Counted from the stretch's first letter, positions 1 to 14,800 are shown. The stretch is DNA of 64,000 nt from Monodelphis domestica (GCF_027887165.1 NC_077232.1:8086960-8150959); one strand, 5' to 3'. The notes: generated from the sequence alone by a model not told the origin. Numbers and translations: made by a program.

Positions 1-90
1 TATTCAAGATGTTCAGACTCTCCACATGGGATTCCATTCTCACTCTTTTTCCTCTTTTCTTTCTCCCACTTTCTGGCCATTCTTCCCCAG

Positions 91-194
91 TGGGACCTGG
101 TTTGTGGACAGAAGGCACTGCAATCAATTCCTCAGACAATGTACTTAGCAGGACAGCTGTTAGGAAGCCTAGTTTTTGGGATGCTCTCTGACAG
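91..194 (+). CDS. SLC22-like exon 2
   Basis: The 104-bp exon lies between ccccag and gtaagt. It encodes 34 residues plus two bases: WDLVCGQKAL, then a membrane helix, then GMLSDR. It starts at a codon boundary and ends after two bases of an Arg codon completed by exon 3. An identical copy is at 39076-39179 on the other strand. Confidence 0.94.
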
Positions 195-3100
195 GTAAGT
201 CTACAGCACTCAGGTGGAGGTAGGTCTTCGATAGATATACAAAGGTACTTGAAATGCCATGGTACAAATGTGTATAAGCTTCTAAATTTAGGATGTTCCA
301 ATCAAAGATAATGGACTTCTCTACTAGCAGTAATGCAATGATCCAGGACATTCCAGAGGAACTTATGAGAAAGAATGCTATCCACATTCAGAGAAAGAAC
401 TGTGGGAGCGGAAACACAGAAGAAAAACATATCACATGGGTCGATGGGGATATAATTGGGGATTTGGACTTTAAATGATCACTCTAATGTGAATATCAAC
501 AATATGGAAAAAGGTCTTGATCAATGACACAAGTAAAATCCAGTGGAATTGCATGTTGGCTACAGGGTGGTGGTGGAGGAGGGGACGGAAAGAACATGAA
601 ACATGCAACCATGGAAAAATATTCTAAATGAATTAATAAATAAAAATGTTCAAAATTGGGATGTTCCAAGCCAAACTTATGAACACGACCAAAGCTGACA
701 GAAATCTTTAAGTCTTCTTTCTGCCCCTTCTCTAGGAAACCTCAGGGTATTCCCTAAATGCTCATGGGTCCTTTTAGGGATCACTCTGACTCTGTTTCCT
801 TCTCAATTTATGTGTGTGGGAACTCAGCATCGTGCCCATCAGTTGTTAGAATGGCTGAGCAAGTTGAGGTGTACGGTTGTGGGGGAAGACTGTGCGGTAA
901 GAAATGGGGAGCAGCATGGTTCCAGAAAAATGGGTGCAAAGCGAAGTGAGCAGAGCCAGGATTACAGCAAAATTATCCAGACCACAGACTTATAGGTCAT
1001 CCTGAAATCCATTCCACAAGTAATAAATGAAGTTAATTCTTTTTCAAGGATACTTGAGCTCAGACTCATTTGAGTAAACAACATTGTCATTCCTTGGGAA
1101 GTTGTTCAAGTGCTCTAACAGGTGCCAATAGCCTTCAAAGCATGAACCCCCCCCCCCCCCCCCCCCCCCCCCGTCCCCTTTGTTAATAAGCATTAGTTCC
1201 AAAGCAGAGGAGTGCTAAGGGCTAGGCAATGGGGGTTAAGTGCCTAGGACACAGTGCTAGGAAGGATCTGAGGCCAGATTTGAATACAGGATCTCCCATG
1301 TCCACTCTATCCTCTCTATCCACTGAGCTAACTAGTTGTTCCCCTGAAAACATTGTTAAAACTTCTATAGGAATTCCTTGAGAGCATTTCATGGTCCAAT
1401 GAGAAGAGCCGTGGATTTAGAGATGTGGGTTCAGATTTCATTTCTTGTCACTTTCTACCAGTCTGATGTGGAGAAATTGAATAGAATTTGTATGCTGTAA
1501 GTTTGGGAGAAAACATCTGCTCCCCCCAAAAAGTAATTAGAGTTTAAGGAAAGGGAGCTACAGAATAGTGTAGTGTAAATAGAAAGATTCCTGATCTATA
1601 TTTTATTCAAAAACAGAATGAAGAAGCTGGGATGTGAGAGATGTTATGAAGGGGGTTTCCCCTACATTGGAGACTTCTTGTCCCATCTAGATAGCTGATA
1701 GAATGAACAAAAGACCTCCAGTCTTCACCAAGGATGGTCTGATGGGATTCATTACAAAGAAATATCTGTGCCAAAGCAAGTCTGATCTTTGCCAACTTCT
1801 GAGACCACATTAACGAGTTACAAACCCAAAGTTAAGACACTCTCAGCCCCCAACCCAATCCCCTAGGCATTCTAGTGTCCAAATGAGGAAAGGGAAGGCT
1901 TCTTTGGTGCTCTGTAATGTTGTGCCCACTTTACTCTAATGGGGACGTGAGAATATAAAAACATATCTAAGAGAATCCCGAAGGACTCCTGATCATCGAA
2001 AATACTATCCGCCTTGAAAGAAAGAACTGATGGAGTCTGAATAGAGATTGAAACATTATTTGAAACATTTTTTTCACTTTTTAAAGTTTTTGAATTTTGG
2101 GAGAAATCTTTATTTTCTTTCACAACATGATTGATGTAGAAATCTGTATTTTATGGCTGCATCCTACATCAAATTGCTTGCCTTCTCAATGGGAGGGAAG
2201 AGTGGGTAGGTAGGGAGGGACAGAATCTGAAATCCAGCGTTTAACAAACAAATGTTGGGGGGCAACTGGGTGGCTCAGTGGATTTAGAGCCAGGACTAAA
2301 GATGGGAGGTCCTGGGTTCAAATCTGGCCTCAGACACTTTCCAGCTGTGTGACCCTGGGCAAGTCACTTGACCCCCATTGCCTAGCCCTTACCACTCTTC
2401 TGCCTTAGAGCCAAAAAGGGTTTATTAAGAAAATGTTGAACTTCTTCATACTGTGGTAGAGATATGAGAGAGAGAAATTTTTGCAGGACTGGAGATCTGG
2501 CTCTGGGATGCAAAACCCAGGATTCCAGTGGAATGTCCCCTGGTTGTTGGCAGGTGGAGCTGGGGGAGGAGGCTTTTGTGTCTCTGTGTCAGGGACTGAA
2601 GTCACTTTTTCCCTGCAGGCTTTGGCTGACCACACTGTGAGAGGAGAAACTTGGCTTTTGGACTTTGTCTTTCTGGCTCTGGGCAGTTGGAGCTGGGGGA
2701 GGGGGCTTTTGTGTCTCTGTGTCTGGGACTGGAAGTTATACTTTTCCCTAGAGGCTTTTGGCTGGCCATACTAAGAAGAGAAACTGGGCTTTTGAACTTA
2801 GTCTCTGGCTTTCTGGTCCTGAACAGTTGGAGTTGATCAGGGGGATTTTTGATCTCTGGGTCTCTGACTGGGGGACATACAATTGCTCTCTGGAGATTGA
2901 AGTTGGCTGAGAGACTTTTGTGAAGCTGACTTGGCTTTTGGACTCTGGTGGGGCTGACTTGGTTACTTGAAGTTCTCTGACTTTGGACAGTTGAAATTGA
3001 CAAGAAGGGGAAATCTAACTGAAGAAGAAGAAAGATCTTGAAAAGCCATTGCCCTCCATCTCCCTATCTCAGAGTCACAGTTTGTGACTGGACTATTTTC

Positions 3101-6100
3101 TCAATTGTACCTCACTTAGACTAGGGACTTCCTCATCCCCTTTACCTCAGTTTCCCATCCTGTTATGCCAATAAACCCCTTACCTGAAAAAGAAACTTGG
3201 AATATTTGATAATTCACTCAGGGGGGAGGGAAAATTGGGAGGAGAAGGGTGGCAGGAGGAAGAGGGTTGGAGGAGGGAGTGAAGGAGGAAGGAGATCAGG
3301 AAATAGATCAGCCATAGTGGGGATCAATAGGCAGATCCCCCAGAGCAGTCCCTTGTGTATCAGCATCCCTGTGTGTGGCATCCCCCAGCAGCATTTCTCT
3401 GTCGTCCATTACAAATAAGCAGCCTCAGCTTCCCTCAGCAGTTTAGGTCCCTGTAGCAGCCTCTCCAGCCACAGCCATTGTGAAGAAACTGGTTCCCCTC
3501 ACTTTACCTTCACTATCTCAACAGTAATAAGTTTCACTCAGCTTACATCTTTATTACAATACGGAAATGAAAAAAATGAAATACCTCAAAAACAAAAAAT
3601 AAAAGTTGAACAAATTTTAAGCTATAAAAATACATTTGGGTTTACTTTGTGAGTTGTTTGCCTTAGCTGCTGGCAATTGAGTTGACTTAAATAGAAATGA
3701 ACTAAAGCCAAGGATCATATCAAAACATTGATATGGTAAAATCTTCACTCCTGAATTCATATTGTCTCACCTCCATTGACACACAGCTTACAGAGAAAGC
3801 ACTGATTGGCAACAAATGGTAACAAGAGCTTTGCATATTCATTTTTCCTAAAGCATTTGCATTTTGACAGGGGCCAGTGGACTGAATCTCAGATGGCTGC
3901 TGTTTAGAGCTCAGCAGTGGAGCAGTACCTTTTGGGATAAGGGTTGTGGTGGAGAGCTTAGAGGAACTGACCAGCTGTGTCTCCAGAGCAGCTCCTGTGA
4001 GGTGTTCTGGGCTCCTGATGGGTGGTGATTAGGGACAGTGAAGAGGCATCCTCAGTATTGAGGTTTTCTCTACCAGAGAGGAATGGCTTTATGCAAATGG
4101 GTAAGTCAGAGCACATGTGCCAGACAATTGCTAGAGAGGAGAGAATGACATGGAGGCAGGCAAGTACCAACATTTTGTATGTGATACTATTGTGTTACTT
4201 TGTGCTTAGGTTTGGAAGGAGGAAGATACTGATGTGTACCTCTCTGATGATCATCATTACCAGTACCTGTGTGGCCTTTGTGCCCACCTTCACTGCTTTT
4301 GTCATCCTTCGATTCTTCATTGGTTCTGTATTAATGGGTGCCAACATGGCCAAAAACTGCCTGAGTAAGTACGGTGGAGGAAGGGAAATCCTTGTGGTTA
4401 CACTCTGGGGAGGAATACAGAAAGATGGAGATGTTCTGTGCCAAGCAGGGGGTGGGCAAGTTAGGAAAAGTGCATTTGAAATGTAATAGAGGCATCACAC
4501 GAGTAAACATCTTAACAGTGGACAGATGTCTTTATAGTGAATAGAGTTGTCCTTGAGGGCAGGAGGGGTGGGGCCACATCCTTCCTCTTACACTTAATAG
4601 TATTGTGATCCTGGGCAGGTCCTAGAACCTTGAAGTGGTCTGGGCAACTCTCTAGAACTGTAGGAAGGAGAGAAGGAACCAACCTGCATTGACAGAGGGA
4701 GTTTTCCCAGCTTGGTATTGGGTAAACCAAGGAAATCACAGGTTCACTCCCTCTCATTCTCAATCTTCTCCCTTTGCCTCTGCCTCTCTGTTTCCCCTTC
4801 CCTTTCAGCCTTTCTCTCCCATAGCTTTCTTCTTCTTTCTATCCCTCTCATCCCCCCTCATCTTTTTCTCCCATTCTTTCTCCCTTCTCTAATCCCTAAC
4901 CAGTTCTTTCCCTCTCACTCTTTCCTCTCTGATCCCAAGTTCTTTCAATCCTGCTATTCCACTCTCTCTGCATTACAGGAAGCCTAATTGTTCATCTTCT
5001 TTTCCCCTTAAGCTTTAGAGTGGATGCCTATTGAGAGAAGGGTCCTGGCTCATGCTTGTAACACATATGCCTACAGTTTGGGGACGGTTCTCCTGTCTGC
5101 ATGGGCCTATCTGATTCGAGAATGGCGCTGGCTCCAGTTTTCCACTTCAGTCGCATATGGAATCACTTTTCTTTTCTCCATGTATGTAGACAGGACAACA
5201 AACACATCGTTTAATCAGTCGGTCCTGTAGCATTTATTAAGCACCTATTTTATGGCAGCTGTCAGGGGATATCGACAAATATTTGGAGGACCCAAAGGGT
5301 TGAGGAGAATGAGACATGGTGAGAAGGGTGACATAAACACACTTGGGTGTCCAGAGGACCAATGAAGCTGGTAGTAGTCAGGGGTGAGATTCGTTGATCA
5401 CAGCAATATTTTATAGAGAAAGTAACATAGGCTAAGGGATTCGGTCAGCTTCTCACATACACAATGAATGTAGATAATTTAGCATTCTTTTACAATAGAC
5501 TTAATTTACCTCATCGCATCTATACAGAGTTTTCTATAGGCTGATAAATCAATATGTCATTATATAATCATTTAACCCAGATCCTCATAGAATGCCTGAA
5601 TCAGTAGTTCCTTGGAAGAACATGCAGTTTCTACAAAGTACATCAGAGAAGGTTTAGAAACCTTAGGTAAAGGGGGCAGCTGGGTGGCTCACTGGATTGA
5701 GAGCCAGGCCTAGAGATGGGAGGTCCTGGGTTCAAATCTAGACTCAGGCACTTCTTAGCTGTGACTCCGGGCAAATCACTTGACTGCTATTGCCTAGCCC
5801 TTATCGCTCTTCTGCCTTGGAACCAATTCAAAGTATTGATAAGGTGAGGGTTAAAAGAAAAGAAACCCTAATTAAAGTCATGGGGCTGCACGTCTGCCTC
5901 TCGCTAGACTATGGGTTGATTTTATTGGAGTCTCTACTCCCTACTGGGGGCTAATCTTCTCCACGGCTTTGCCAGTCCCTACAGTCAGCCACTGGGCTCA
6001 ATACTACCAAAGACTCAAATTGGTCAGAGTAAGAGTAAGTGCCTGGGGAATGTGGCCTGGAGGAAGGCTGCTTTGCAAAGGTGCTCCAAAGGCCTCCACA

Positions 6101-8788
6101 ATTCTTCTGCTCTTCCCTCCTTCTACTATTCAGGTAAGTTTGTTGGCATCAGGCACCAAGAGGACGAGTCATGCCTCTGGGGCTACGAGAACCCCACCGA
6201 AGCTTTTCCTCCAATCTAACTGGATGTCGTCGTAGCTAAGAATAGAGAAATGCTGTTTACTCTGCTCAAGGTCTGCCCAGAAGACTCCCTCCCAGCACCA
6301 TCACTTATTGATTCTCCTGAATTGCATTTAGTAATAATAGTCGGCATTTATGTCACCTTAGAAGGCTTTCAAAGGGAGTTTTCTACATTCTGTCTCTTGG
6401 TTCTCACAACAATCCTGTGAGGCAGATGCTTTTATGATCCCCATTTTGCAGAGTAGGAAACTGGACCTGAGTGGAGCTGGGAAAGCTGATGTAGATGCGG
6501 GTATCCTCAGGGCATGCTGCTTCCCACCTGCAGAGGGCTATAGGGAGTCACGGGGTAGTAATCTGGGAGACCCGAAGACCTTGCAGGGCCTACAGCCCAG
6601 GATAATCCTTGCAGTCTGACCCTGAGCAACCTCTGTTTTCCTCTAAGCTCAAGGCAGCCACCACCTTGCATGCGACATCTTTTAGGTGCTGCCACCTCTT
6701 CATGGCTCCTTTCTCACCCATTACCAAGGACCTTATGCTTCTTTTGCATCTCGTATGTATGTATGTATACACACATACACAAGTCACTTCCCAGCTTCCT
6801 CGGAGCTGGGACGATTCGCAATTTTGTCTCTCATTCCGGTGGACAGCACAGACACCACGAGCATGTAGTGTGTCTTTTAAAATGCTGATTGATTGACTGA
6901 TTGATTGATTGATGGGAATATCTTGGGTGATAAAAGCTAACTTTCCAGTTCCTTTTGTGGGCCCAAAGTTACTTCTAGTCTTGATGGGACCATATGGGCA
7001 CACGAGCTTTAGTGCCGTTCAGCCCTTTACAAGAAGGCCACGATGGGGAATGTTAGTAGATCCATCCATGCCCAAAGGAAGCTCATCCCAGGAATGGAGG
7101 TCCTGAGAAGCAAGCAGGAAGGGAATTCCTCCTCTGGACTATCTTTCTGATTCTGGGACTTACCTAGTGTGGGATCATGTGCTGTTGGCGAGGGAAGTGG
7201 TCTGGAAGTAATCCCAGTAACCTCCCCATACTGGGTTTAGCTCTGCAATAGACCTCGTGGTAATTATCATGGCACCAGGGAGAAGAGGACCTTGTTACTG
7301 TGGGTCCCATCCTCAGAGATTTCCTTTCTCTCCTTGTTCTATCAGGGCCCTCCCAGAATCTGCCCGTTGGCTCATCACTCACAACAAACTCCACATGGCT
7401 GTGAAGAGCCTTCAGAAGGTGGCATGGATAAATGGCCAGCAGGAAGAAGGGAGGAAGCTCACTCCAGAAGTATGGCTAAGGGAAATCCTCCCTACATGCA
7501 CAAGAATATATAGTGTCAGAGGGCATTATTTTTTATTTTATAAAAACCCTCACCTTCCGTCTTGGAGTCAATACTGGGTATTGGTTCCAAGGCAGAAGAG
7601 TGGTAAGGGCTAGGCAAGGGGGGTCAAGGGACTTGCCCAGGGTCACACAGCTGGGAAGTGTTTGAGGTCAGATTTGAACCTACGACCTCCTATCTCTGGG
7701 CCTGGCTCTCAATGTACTGAGCTACCCAAGTGCCCCTCAAAGGGCTTATTAATTTGGCATGGGATAGGAGTAAAATACACAGCTCCCCGTGAAGGAAAGT
7801 TAAAGATGAACCTAGAATGGATACCAGCTGGGAAGAGCAGAGATGTAGAGGGTCAGGAACCTGGAATGAATTTCTTTCTATAGTTAATAGCATTCACAGC
7901 TAAGTCAGATTTTGCTGGAGAAAAAAGTTTTTCTTCTGAGAAAGCAAATATATGAGGACATCTAGAGAGAGCTGGTAGGTGATGCAGTGGATGGAGGACT
8001 GGACTTGGATTCAGAAGACTAATGTGCGTGAGTTTAAAAGAAGCCTCAAGCACTTACTAGCTATGGGACCCTGGCTAAGTCAGTGAACTCCGCTTGCCTC
8101 AGTTCCTTATCTGTAAATGAGCTGGAGATGGAAATGGCAAAGCACCTCAGCATCTCTGCCAAGAAAACTGAACGTTTTCCACTTTCCACGTTTGCTGAGT
8201 TGAGTTCCTAGAGCAAGAGCAGCTGCATTTCCCCTTCAGCTCTATCATGGTCTCTATGAGAGATTGGCTTTGACGGGGCTCACAGGAGGAGGTGGCTCTT
8301 CTTCCTGTCAAGACGAATCCCTGTGTATAAGTGATTCCATCAGCAGTGTGTTAATGCCCCGGTTTGTTATCACCCCCTGCACTGGCAGCTTTTTGCAAAT
8401 GGAAAAGCCATATTCCCATGTCAGTGGGCATTTATTCAGTATCAGTTATGTGCCAATCACTGTGCCAGGTACTGAGAATAGGGAGATCAAAAATAAATAG
8501 TCCCATATCTGGAGGAATGTCTATTTCCTGATCAGAGCTAATAAGAATACAGATAAGGAAATTCAAAAAAGAGGAAGGGCAGGGGGCGTAATAACTGGAG
8601 CTGTTAGGAAAAACCTCATCAAGAGTTGGCATGTGAGATGAACCTTGGAAACTAAGGTTTGGATGAGCTAAATTCTTCAGAGAATTTGCTGGTTGGATTC
8701 TGTTGGAAGGGGGAACATAATATAAGGACTGATGTCCTTAAGAATAGTTCTGAAAGTGGGGAAAATGATGCTCAAAGGGAAGATGGTT

Positions 8789-8864
<76 letters not shown>

Positions 8865-11800
8865 GTTTCCTCCCTCCCTCCCCTCTTGTCAGTGACAGCT
8901 TGGTGGTATTGACTTTGGAATCAGAGGTCTTAATTTGAAGTCTCTCCTGGAATACTCACTACTTCTATCACATGTAACAAAGGTTTTAAGTGCCACGTGT
9001 CTCTGCTTTTACCTATGCAAAAGATGATTGGGATAGATGGCCTCCATGACCACTTCCAGGCCTAGACTCATATCCCTATTCCATGGCACAAAGGAACAGA
9101 GTCAATGGTATTAGGGGAGTGTCAGATGAGCTCTGGTGCTAGTGACAGCCGGGGCTAAATGGAATCTCCCCGATGGTTCTTTGTATTTTCCATTTAGATG
9201 GTCACCATGGTTCCTTCTCATGGCAATATCACCAACCCTAATGCTAGTATAGGACAAAGAGCCTCCTCGTTCCCCTTTCCCTGAGATGTTTGACCTCAAA
9301 TATTTAAGCCAGGTTTTCCTGCTTCTGTTTTCCTTCCTGAACAGGATGTAAAATCCCATATTGAGGAGGACTTTGCAACTGTGAAGTCAACCTCTCATCT
9401 TGGACACCTTTTCCAGACTCCAGGGATGTGCAAGATCACATTGTGTGTCATATCCACATGGTGAGTGAACTTCGTTTTTAGCCAGTTGATGTGACCGAGA
9501 CCATCTAACAAATTCATCGAGAGTAAATCAGACTCACTCTGCAGCTTAGGTCCCGATCATGCTCTCATCCTGAATTGAGGAGCACCCGAGAGGTTGGGGC
9601 TCGGAAATAGGATTTAGCTGGAATGCTGGGATTATTATTGGAATCAGATTCTGAAGAAGAACATTTCCTTTTCAAGGCAAAAGAAGCACTTCATTGGACA
9701 GAAATAAAAAAGTGGAAATATTGCTACTGTATAATAAGTGGTTCTACTTCCAGGTTTACTTGTGGATTTACCTTTTATGGACTGGCTTTCAACTTGGAGA
9801 GCTATGACTTCAGTCTTTATGTGGTTCAGGTGCTATTTGGACTCATAGATATCCCAGCTAGGCTACTAGCATTCATTAGCATTTCTTATCTGGGACACCG
9901 CTTCACCTTAATGTTGTGGGCAGTTTTCTCTGGATCCACGATCATCATTGGCATATTTGTGCCTCAAGGTAAGACATTTTTCAGTAAATATACTCCAGTG
10001 TTTAGGAAGTATCTAAAATGAACAAATGATGTCTTTGTGTTAGACTCTTGGGCATCAAAGATAAAGGAAGAGGGAATGAACCCATTTTCAAAGCGAGTTC
10101 TAAAATTGGGCTAGGCTTGATTGTGGGCTGTGCAAGCAAACAGTGCCATAGGCAGGTAATCGGGTTACTCTGCTGAAAGAAATAGTGGAAATGAAGAACA
10201 AGTGAGAAAACCCACCTGAGCTGATAGAGAGACAAGTAAGATGAACAGGAATGCAACGTTGCTTACTTCATGGCTGCATTTGCTGAATTGATTCCATCCC
10301 TTTTGTTTGTTTGTTTGATTTTAGTTAAAAGAAATCGTTCTCTGGATACAGGCGACAAGAGGGTTCTGTTTGGCAAGACTCTCTTGTCTAAACTAACGAT
10401 ATCAGTAAAGGAAGTGGATCTTCACTTGACATGGCTCAATGCTGATGCGTTATTGCATGTTATAGGCTCCCTCCAACCTTGCTTCTCTCTGTTCTGTGAT
10501 GCTGAAGAGGAAGATGTCGAAATTTATTCAGCACACAAGTAGAGGCTTGGCCTGCAACCCCTTGGAAGAAGGCCCAGAAGCGAGTGGTTTCTTTAATTGA
10601 GAGTTCAGTGACCACTGAGGGAGGGCTACATTGGAAACTCAGCTTCCTAACCAAAGCAGGACCTAAACTACAAAAAGCTCGAAAATAAGTGCATTGAGAT
10701 GAGCCACAAGAACTTGTCATTGCTCGAAAGATGTCCTGTTCTGATTGCAAATAAATGAGATTCCAAATGAATATGAGAATGTCAGAAATCACAGATGAGG
10801 TTGGGTAACCAGGTGATTTTCCCATTGTGTGTCCTCAGATCTGGCTGTTCTTAGGATGACACTTGCTGTGCTTGGAAAAGGAAGCATGGTAGCTGTCCTT
10901 TCATGTCTTTTCCTCTACATAGTGGAACTCTTTCCAACTGAAATCAGGTATGAATTTTTGAAAAATGGGACCAGATCCTTAATTGTCCATGGCGGTAAAA
11001 TGTTCCTAGCAAGGATTCAGGCAGATATCGGTGTTTTGGGCCACTGGATTGAAAACACAGCTCCCATATATTCCATTCAACTCAGCTGAACGATGACTTA
11101 TTAAGTGTCTAGTCTGAGACATCGTGTGTGGTATAGGGGACAGAAAGGCAAAAATGAAAACCATCCTGTTCTCAGGGAGTTTCCATTCTATTAATCTTCT
11201 TTCAAAGCATAGTTGTATAATGGCGACATCAAGTTATTGAAGAATCCCATGTGGTTCTAAGAGTCAACTAGTTTACTTAATTTGACTAAGGAAGAACAAC
11301 AGCAGAAAAAGCCTCATGAATCAGTCTGAAGTAAGAGAATCCCTAGCATTCTGTCAGCAAAAAATGTTTTTATTTTGGTTTGAGGCATGCTCCTCAGTAG
11401 TTGTTTCTTTGTTCAGATGTTAGTTATGTTAGTTACTGATCTGATCTTCTCCACTACAAAGTGGAAGTAAGTATTCCATGGAGAAATGTAAAGGAGTACA
11501 ACAAAGAAAATGTGTTTTGGATATTCTAGTGTGGGGGGTGACATGTACTGGGATGAGGAAAGGTAGAGGAATGAAAGCAGACAGGCAGAAGGAAAAATCA
11601 AGGTCAGTAACCATAGAGAATACTTTTTAGCTACTCTGTCCAAGGTGATGACTTTTCATTCTCTTTGCTAGTAGTACCATTTAGTGCAGCATTGGCAAAT
11701 CTTTTAGAGACTGTGTGCCCAAACTGCACCTTCAGGCTGCCTGTGAGCCCCCCACCCCCACCCCATTTCCTCAGTCAGCAGAGGGAGGAACTGCTTGTAT

Positions 11801-14800
11801 TGGGCTGCTGGGTTGTTGGGTGGGGCATGTGAAATGTCCTCAGGGACTGTGGAGAAAGGAAATAGAATAGCTCCCTCCAGCATGCTTGGTTACATCTTTG
11901 CCAATAGGAATCTAGTGTTTCACAATGTTTTCATAGCTCAGTATTGACTGGAAGGAATTCCTCTCAGCTTTATTAACTCAGTTAACTGTGCAGTCTTGTT
12001 CTTTTAAATCTCTTGCTGAGAATTCCATTATTCCACTTTTTTTATACTCCTCTGTACATTTTGCCCTTTTCTCTTCATTGAGATTAATGCTTCTGTGTCC
12101 CATCTCCTGACCAAAAAGAAAAAGAACACATGATAGACATAATGAAGTTGTCCTCAGAATATATCAGAGGGCGATAGATAGCAAGGTACAGTGGGAAAAA
12201 CACTGGCTCTGTGGTAAGGCCCCTGGCTCAGATCCTACCTGCCTCTAATGGTAACTACATTTCTAACATTGTTAGACATTTTCTGATATGTAGTTTTCTT
12301 CTTTGTATAATAAATTGGACATTGGACTAAGTGTTACAGTTTTTTAATTATATGTTTATGATTTTGTAATGTTTTGTTAAGAACTGAATAAAAATTCACC
12401 TGTGCTATATTAACGAACACAGGGATGAACATCTGTAGGTTCCCCAGAATTAGAAAACGTTTTCTAATGAGTGAGGCCAAAAGGGATTGGGGACTGTGAA
12501 AAATCACCAAACTCTCAAGGATATGGTGTAAGGGGCAATAATTATGGTTGGTCTGAATAGTTAAGCGTATGCTCACCAGGAATTTAATTTCTAAATTCCA
12601 ATTAATTACTCAAGTCAGAATGACTTTTATGGTAGTTTTCATTTCCAAATAGAGAGAAAGAAAGGAAAAGAAGAGAGGGGGTAACTACTCTAGCCTGGTC
12701 CTGACCACAGACAATGGTGGCTTAAACTTGGCTTTGGACTGCCCAATGGGCAGTCAGTTGTTTCTGATTTATCACTTGCTAGCACATGTGGGTCATAGAT
12801 TTCCTCCCCTTACCTAATCCTTGAGTGGGGGCGTATACACTCCTGGAGGCTAAAATCTAAAGAATAAGTAGGTTGAAGTTAATCCCATCTTCAAAATGGC
12901 TAGATTTCAATAATTTTTCAAACTTATAATGAGATTAATCCAGGTGGTCAAATAGCTCAGAAGGTTGCAGGACAAGTGGCAAGAGATTACCTCAAAGTTC
13001 CTCAAAGATATTGATAGAATAAGTGGCAGCCTATTATTTTGAGATTTGCCACGGCGACAAAATGAATTAATGACAAAGTCAGAAGAAGCAGCTTTTGGCT
13101 GTGGGATGAGCTATTTGCTCCCTCTCACCTCTCAGCTAGACAAGCACACTTAACAAGGTAAAGTTTGAGGTCTGTCCACTGAAGTTTCACCCTATTATGG
13201 GAAAGTTATTGAGCCAGGTGTCAAGGAGGCAGGGCAAAAGCAGAACAATTCATGCTCAAGTCACTTCTTTTCTAACATTTCTTCCCATTTTCTTCATTTA
13301 CAGGCAGATGGGAATGAGTGTTGGTTTGTTTGCTGTAAGCACTGGCAGCATGTTTGGTTCCCTTGCCAGAATGATAGGCATCCCTCTTTTGGAGACCCTG
13401 TTGTTTGGATTAGTGCCTTTCCTTTCTGCCATTTCTGCCTCCTTCCTGATCGAGACCCATGGCCTCCCATTGCTAGAGACAATCGAGGAGACAGAGAACA
13501 GGTCAGTTTCTGACACTTCTCAGTAAATAAGATGGAAAGGGAAGTAGAGCCAAGGTGGTTGCTTATTAGCAGTGAAAGCTGAAAACACTGAGAATCCTCT
13601 GAAAACTATCTTAAAATAGTGCCTCTAAATGATAACAAGACAGAGTGAGGGGGCTCTGACTTGTGGAAAACCACTTGAAAGATAGGCAGAGAGTTGATTT
13701 TCACAGAGAAGTGTGGGTCAAACCACCCTAACTACCATGCCAGGTTATGAGCCTAGGTATGGGTTCCTGAATCCTGGGACCCTGACTAATCCCACATCAG
13801 ACCACTCCACAGTGACCCCTTGAAGTTCCAGGCCCTGGCACCAGCCCACAGTGAGACCCAGTAGTGCTTGGCACTTTCAATACTGCAGTAAAGTCCCTAG
13901 ACCCATGGCAAAATATCTCACAGTGCTGAGTCCTACAAGACATTAGCCAATGAGACAGAATCAACAGCTTTTAGAATTCCCAGTCCACAAACACATAAAG
14001 GCTGTGGAAATGAGCAAACAGCAAAAGAAACACCTAACCATACAAAATATGTATGGAGAGAAAGAGTAAGGCACAGATTCAGTTGAGGATAATGAGAGCA
14101 AAGCAGTCATGAACAAATTTTTAAAGAAAAATGAGCATTGGTCTCAGGCACTGGAAGAACTGAAAAAGGAATTAAGAAATCAAATAATAGAGATGGAAGA
14201 AAAATGGGAAAAAGAAATGAAAGTAATGCAAAAAAAAAACAGCTTAAAAAGCAAAATTGATGAAGAGGAAAAAGAGGAATGAAAATTCAGTAAAAAAGAA
14301 TTTTCTAAAAATAGAATTGTCCTAATATAAAAAATAAGTTTAAAAAATCAAAGGAAGAAATTAGGACCCTGAAAAGTAGAATAGATCAAATGAAAAAGGA
14401 GGATCAAATGGTCGTGGAAGAAAATTAGTCTTTAAAAATTAGAAATGGGCAAATAGAAGCTCATGACTATGAAATATCAAGAAACAATGAAACAAAGTGA
14501 AAGGAATGAAAAATGAGAGAAAATACGTAGTATCTCATTGAAAATATAACTGATCTCAAAATAGATTCAGGAGAGATTATCTAAGAGTTATTGGACTACC
14601 TGAAAGTTATGATAAAAAAGCCAAGACATATTATGAGACATTATTAAAGAGACCTCCATGATATTCTTGAACAAGAGGGTAAAATAGAAATTGAAAGGAT
14701 GCACAGATCACCTCCTGCAATAAATTCACAAATGACAATTCCCAGGAATGTTATAGCCAGGTTCAAGAGCTCTTAGGACAAGGAGAAAATGCTGGAAACA

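Larger units (their letters stand above)
1..8074. repeat. Left arm of a large inverted duplication
   Basis: This stretch reappears reverse-complemented at 31218-39269. Paired coordinates sum to 39270 near the outer end and 39292 near the inner end, so the right arm is about 22 bases shorter; part of this is a poly-C tract. Spot comparison shows patchy mismatches, roughly 1 percent overall, with some 300-base blocks identical and some blocks near 3 percent. Exons 2-5 are base-identical between arms. The outer limit is not seen because the window starts inside the arm. Shared SINEs, L1 pieces and exons all lie in matching order, so this is one duplicated block and not a chance repeat match. Confidence 0.97.

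Noticed and set aside
2481-3003. Open frames on both strands in intron 2
   Set aside because: They follow the 135-bp repeat units and show no protein family; mirrored frames on the right arm are the same artefact.
4689-4987. Open frames with Phe/Ser/Pro-rich sequence before exon 4
   Set aside because: They lie in the pyrimidine-rich end of intron 3; the true exon starts at 5013 with family motifs.
8659-8938. Open frames rich in Ser-Leu
   Set aside because: Product of the (TC)n microsatellite at 8788-8860.
10270-10542. 90-codon frame in intron 7
   Set aside because: No motif; the host transcript splices 9968 to 10839 with the right family exon length.
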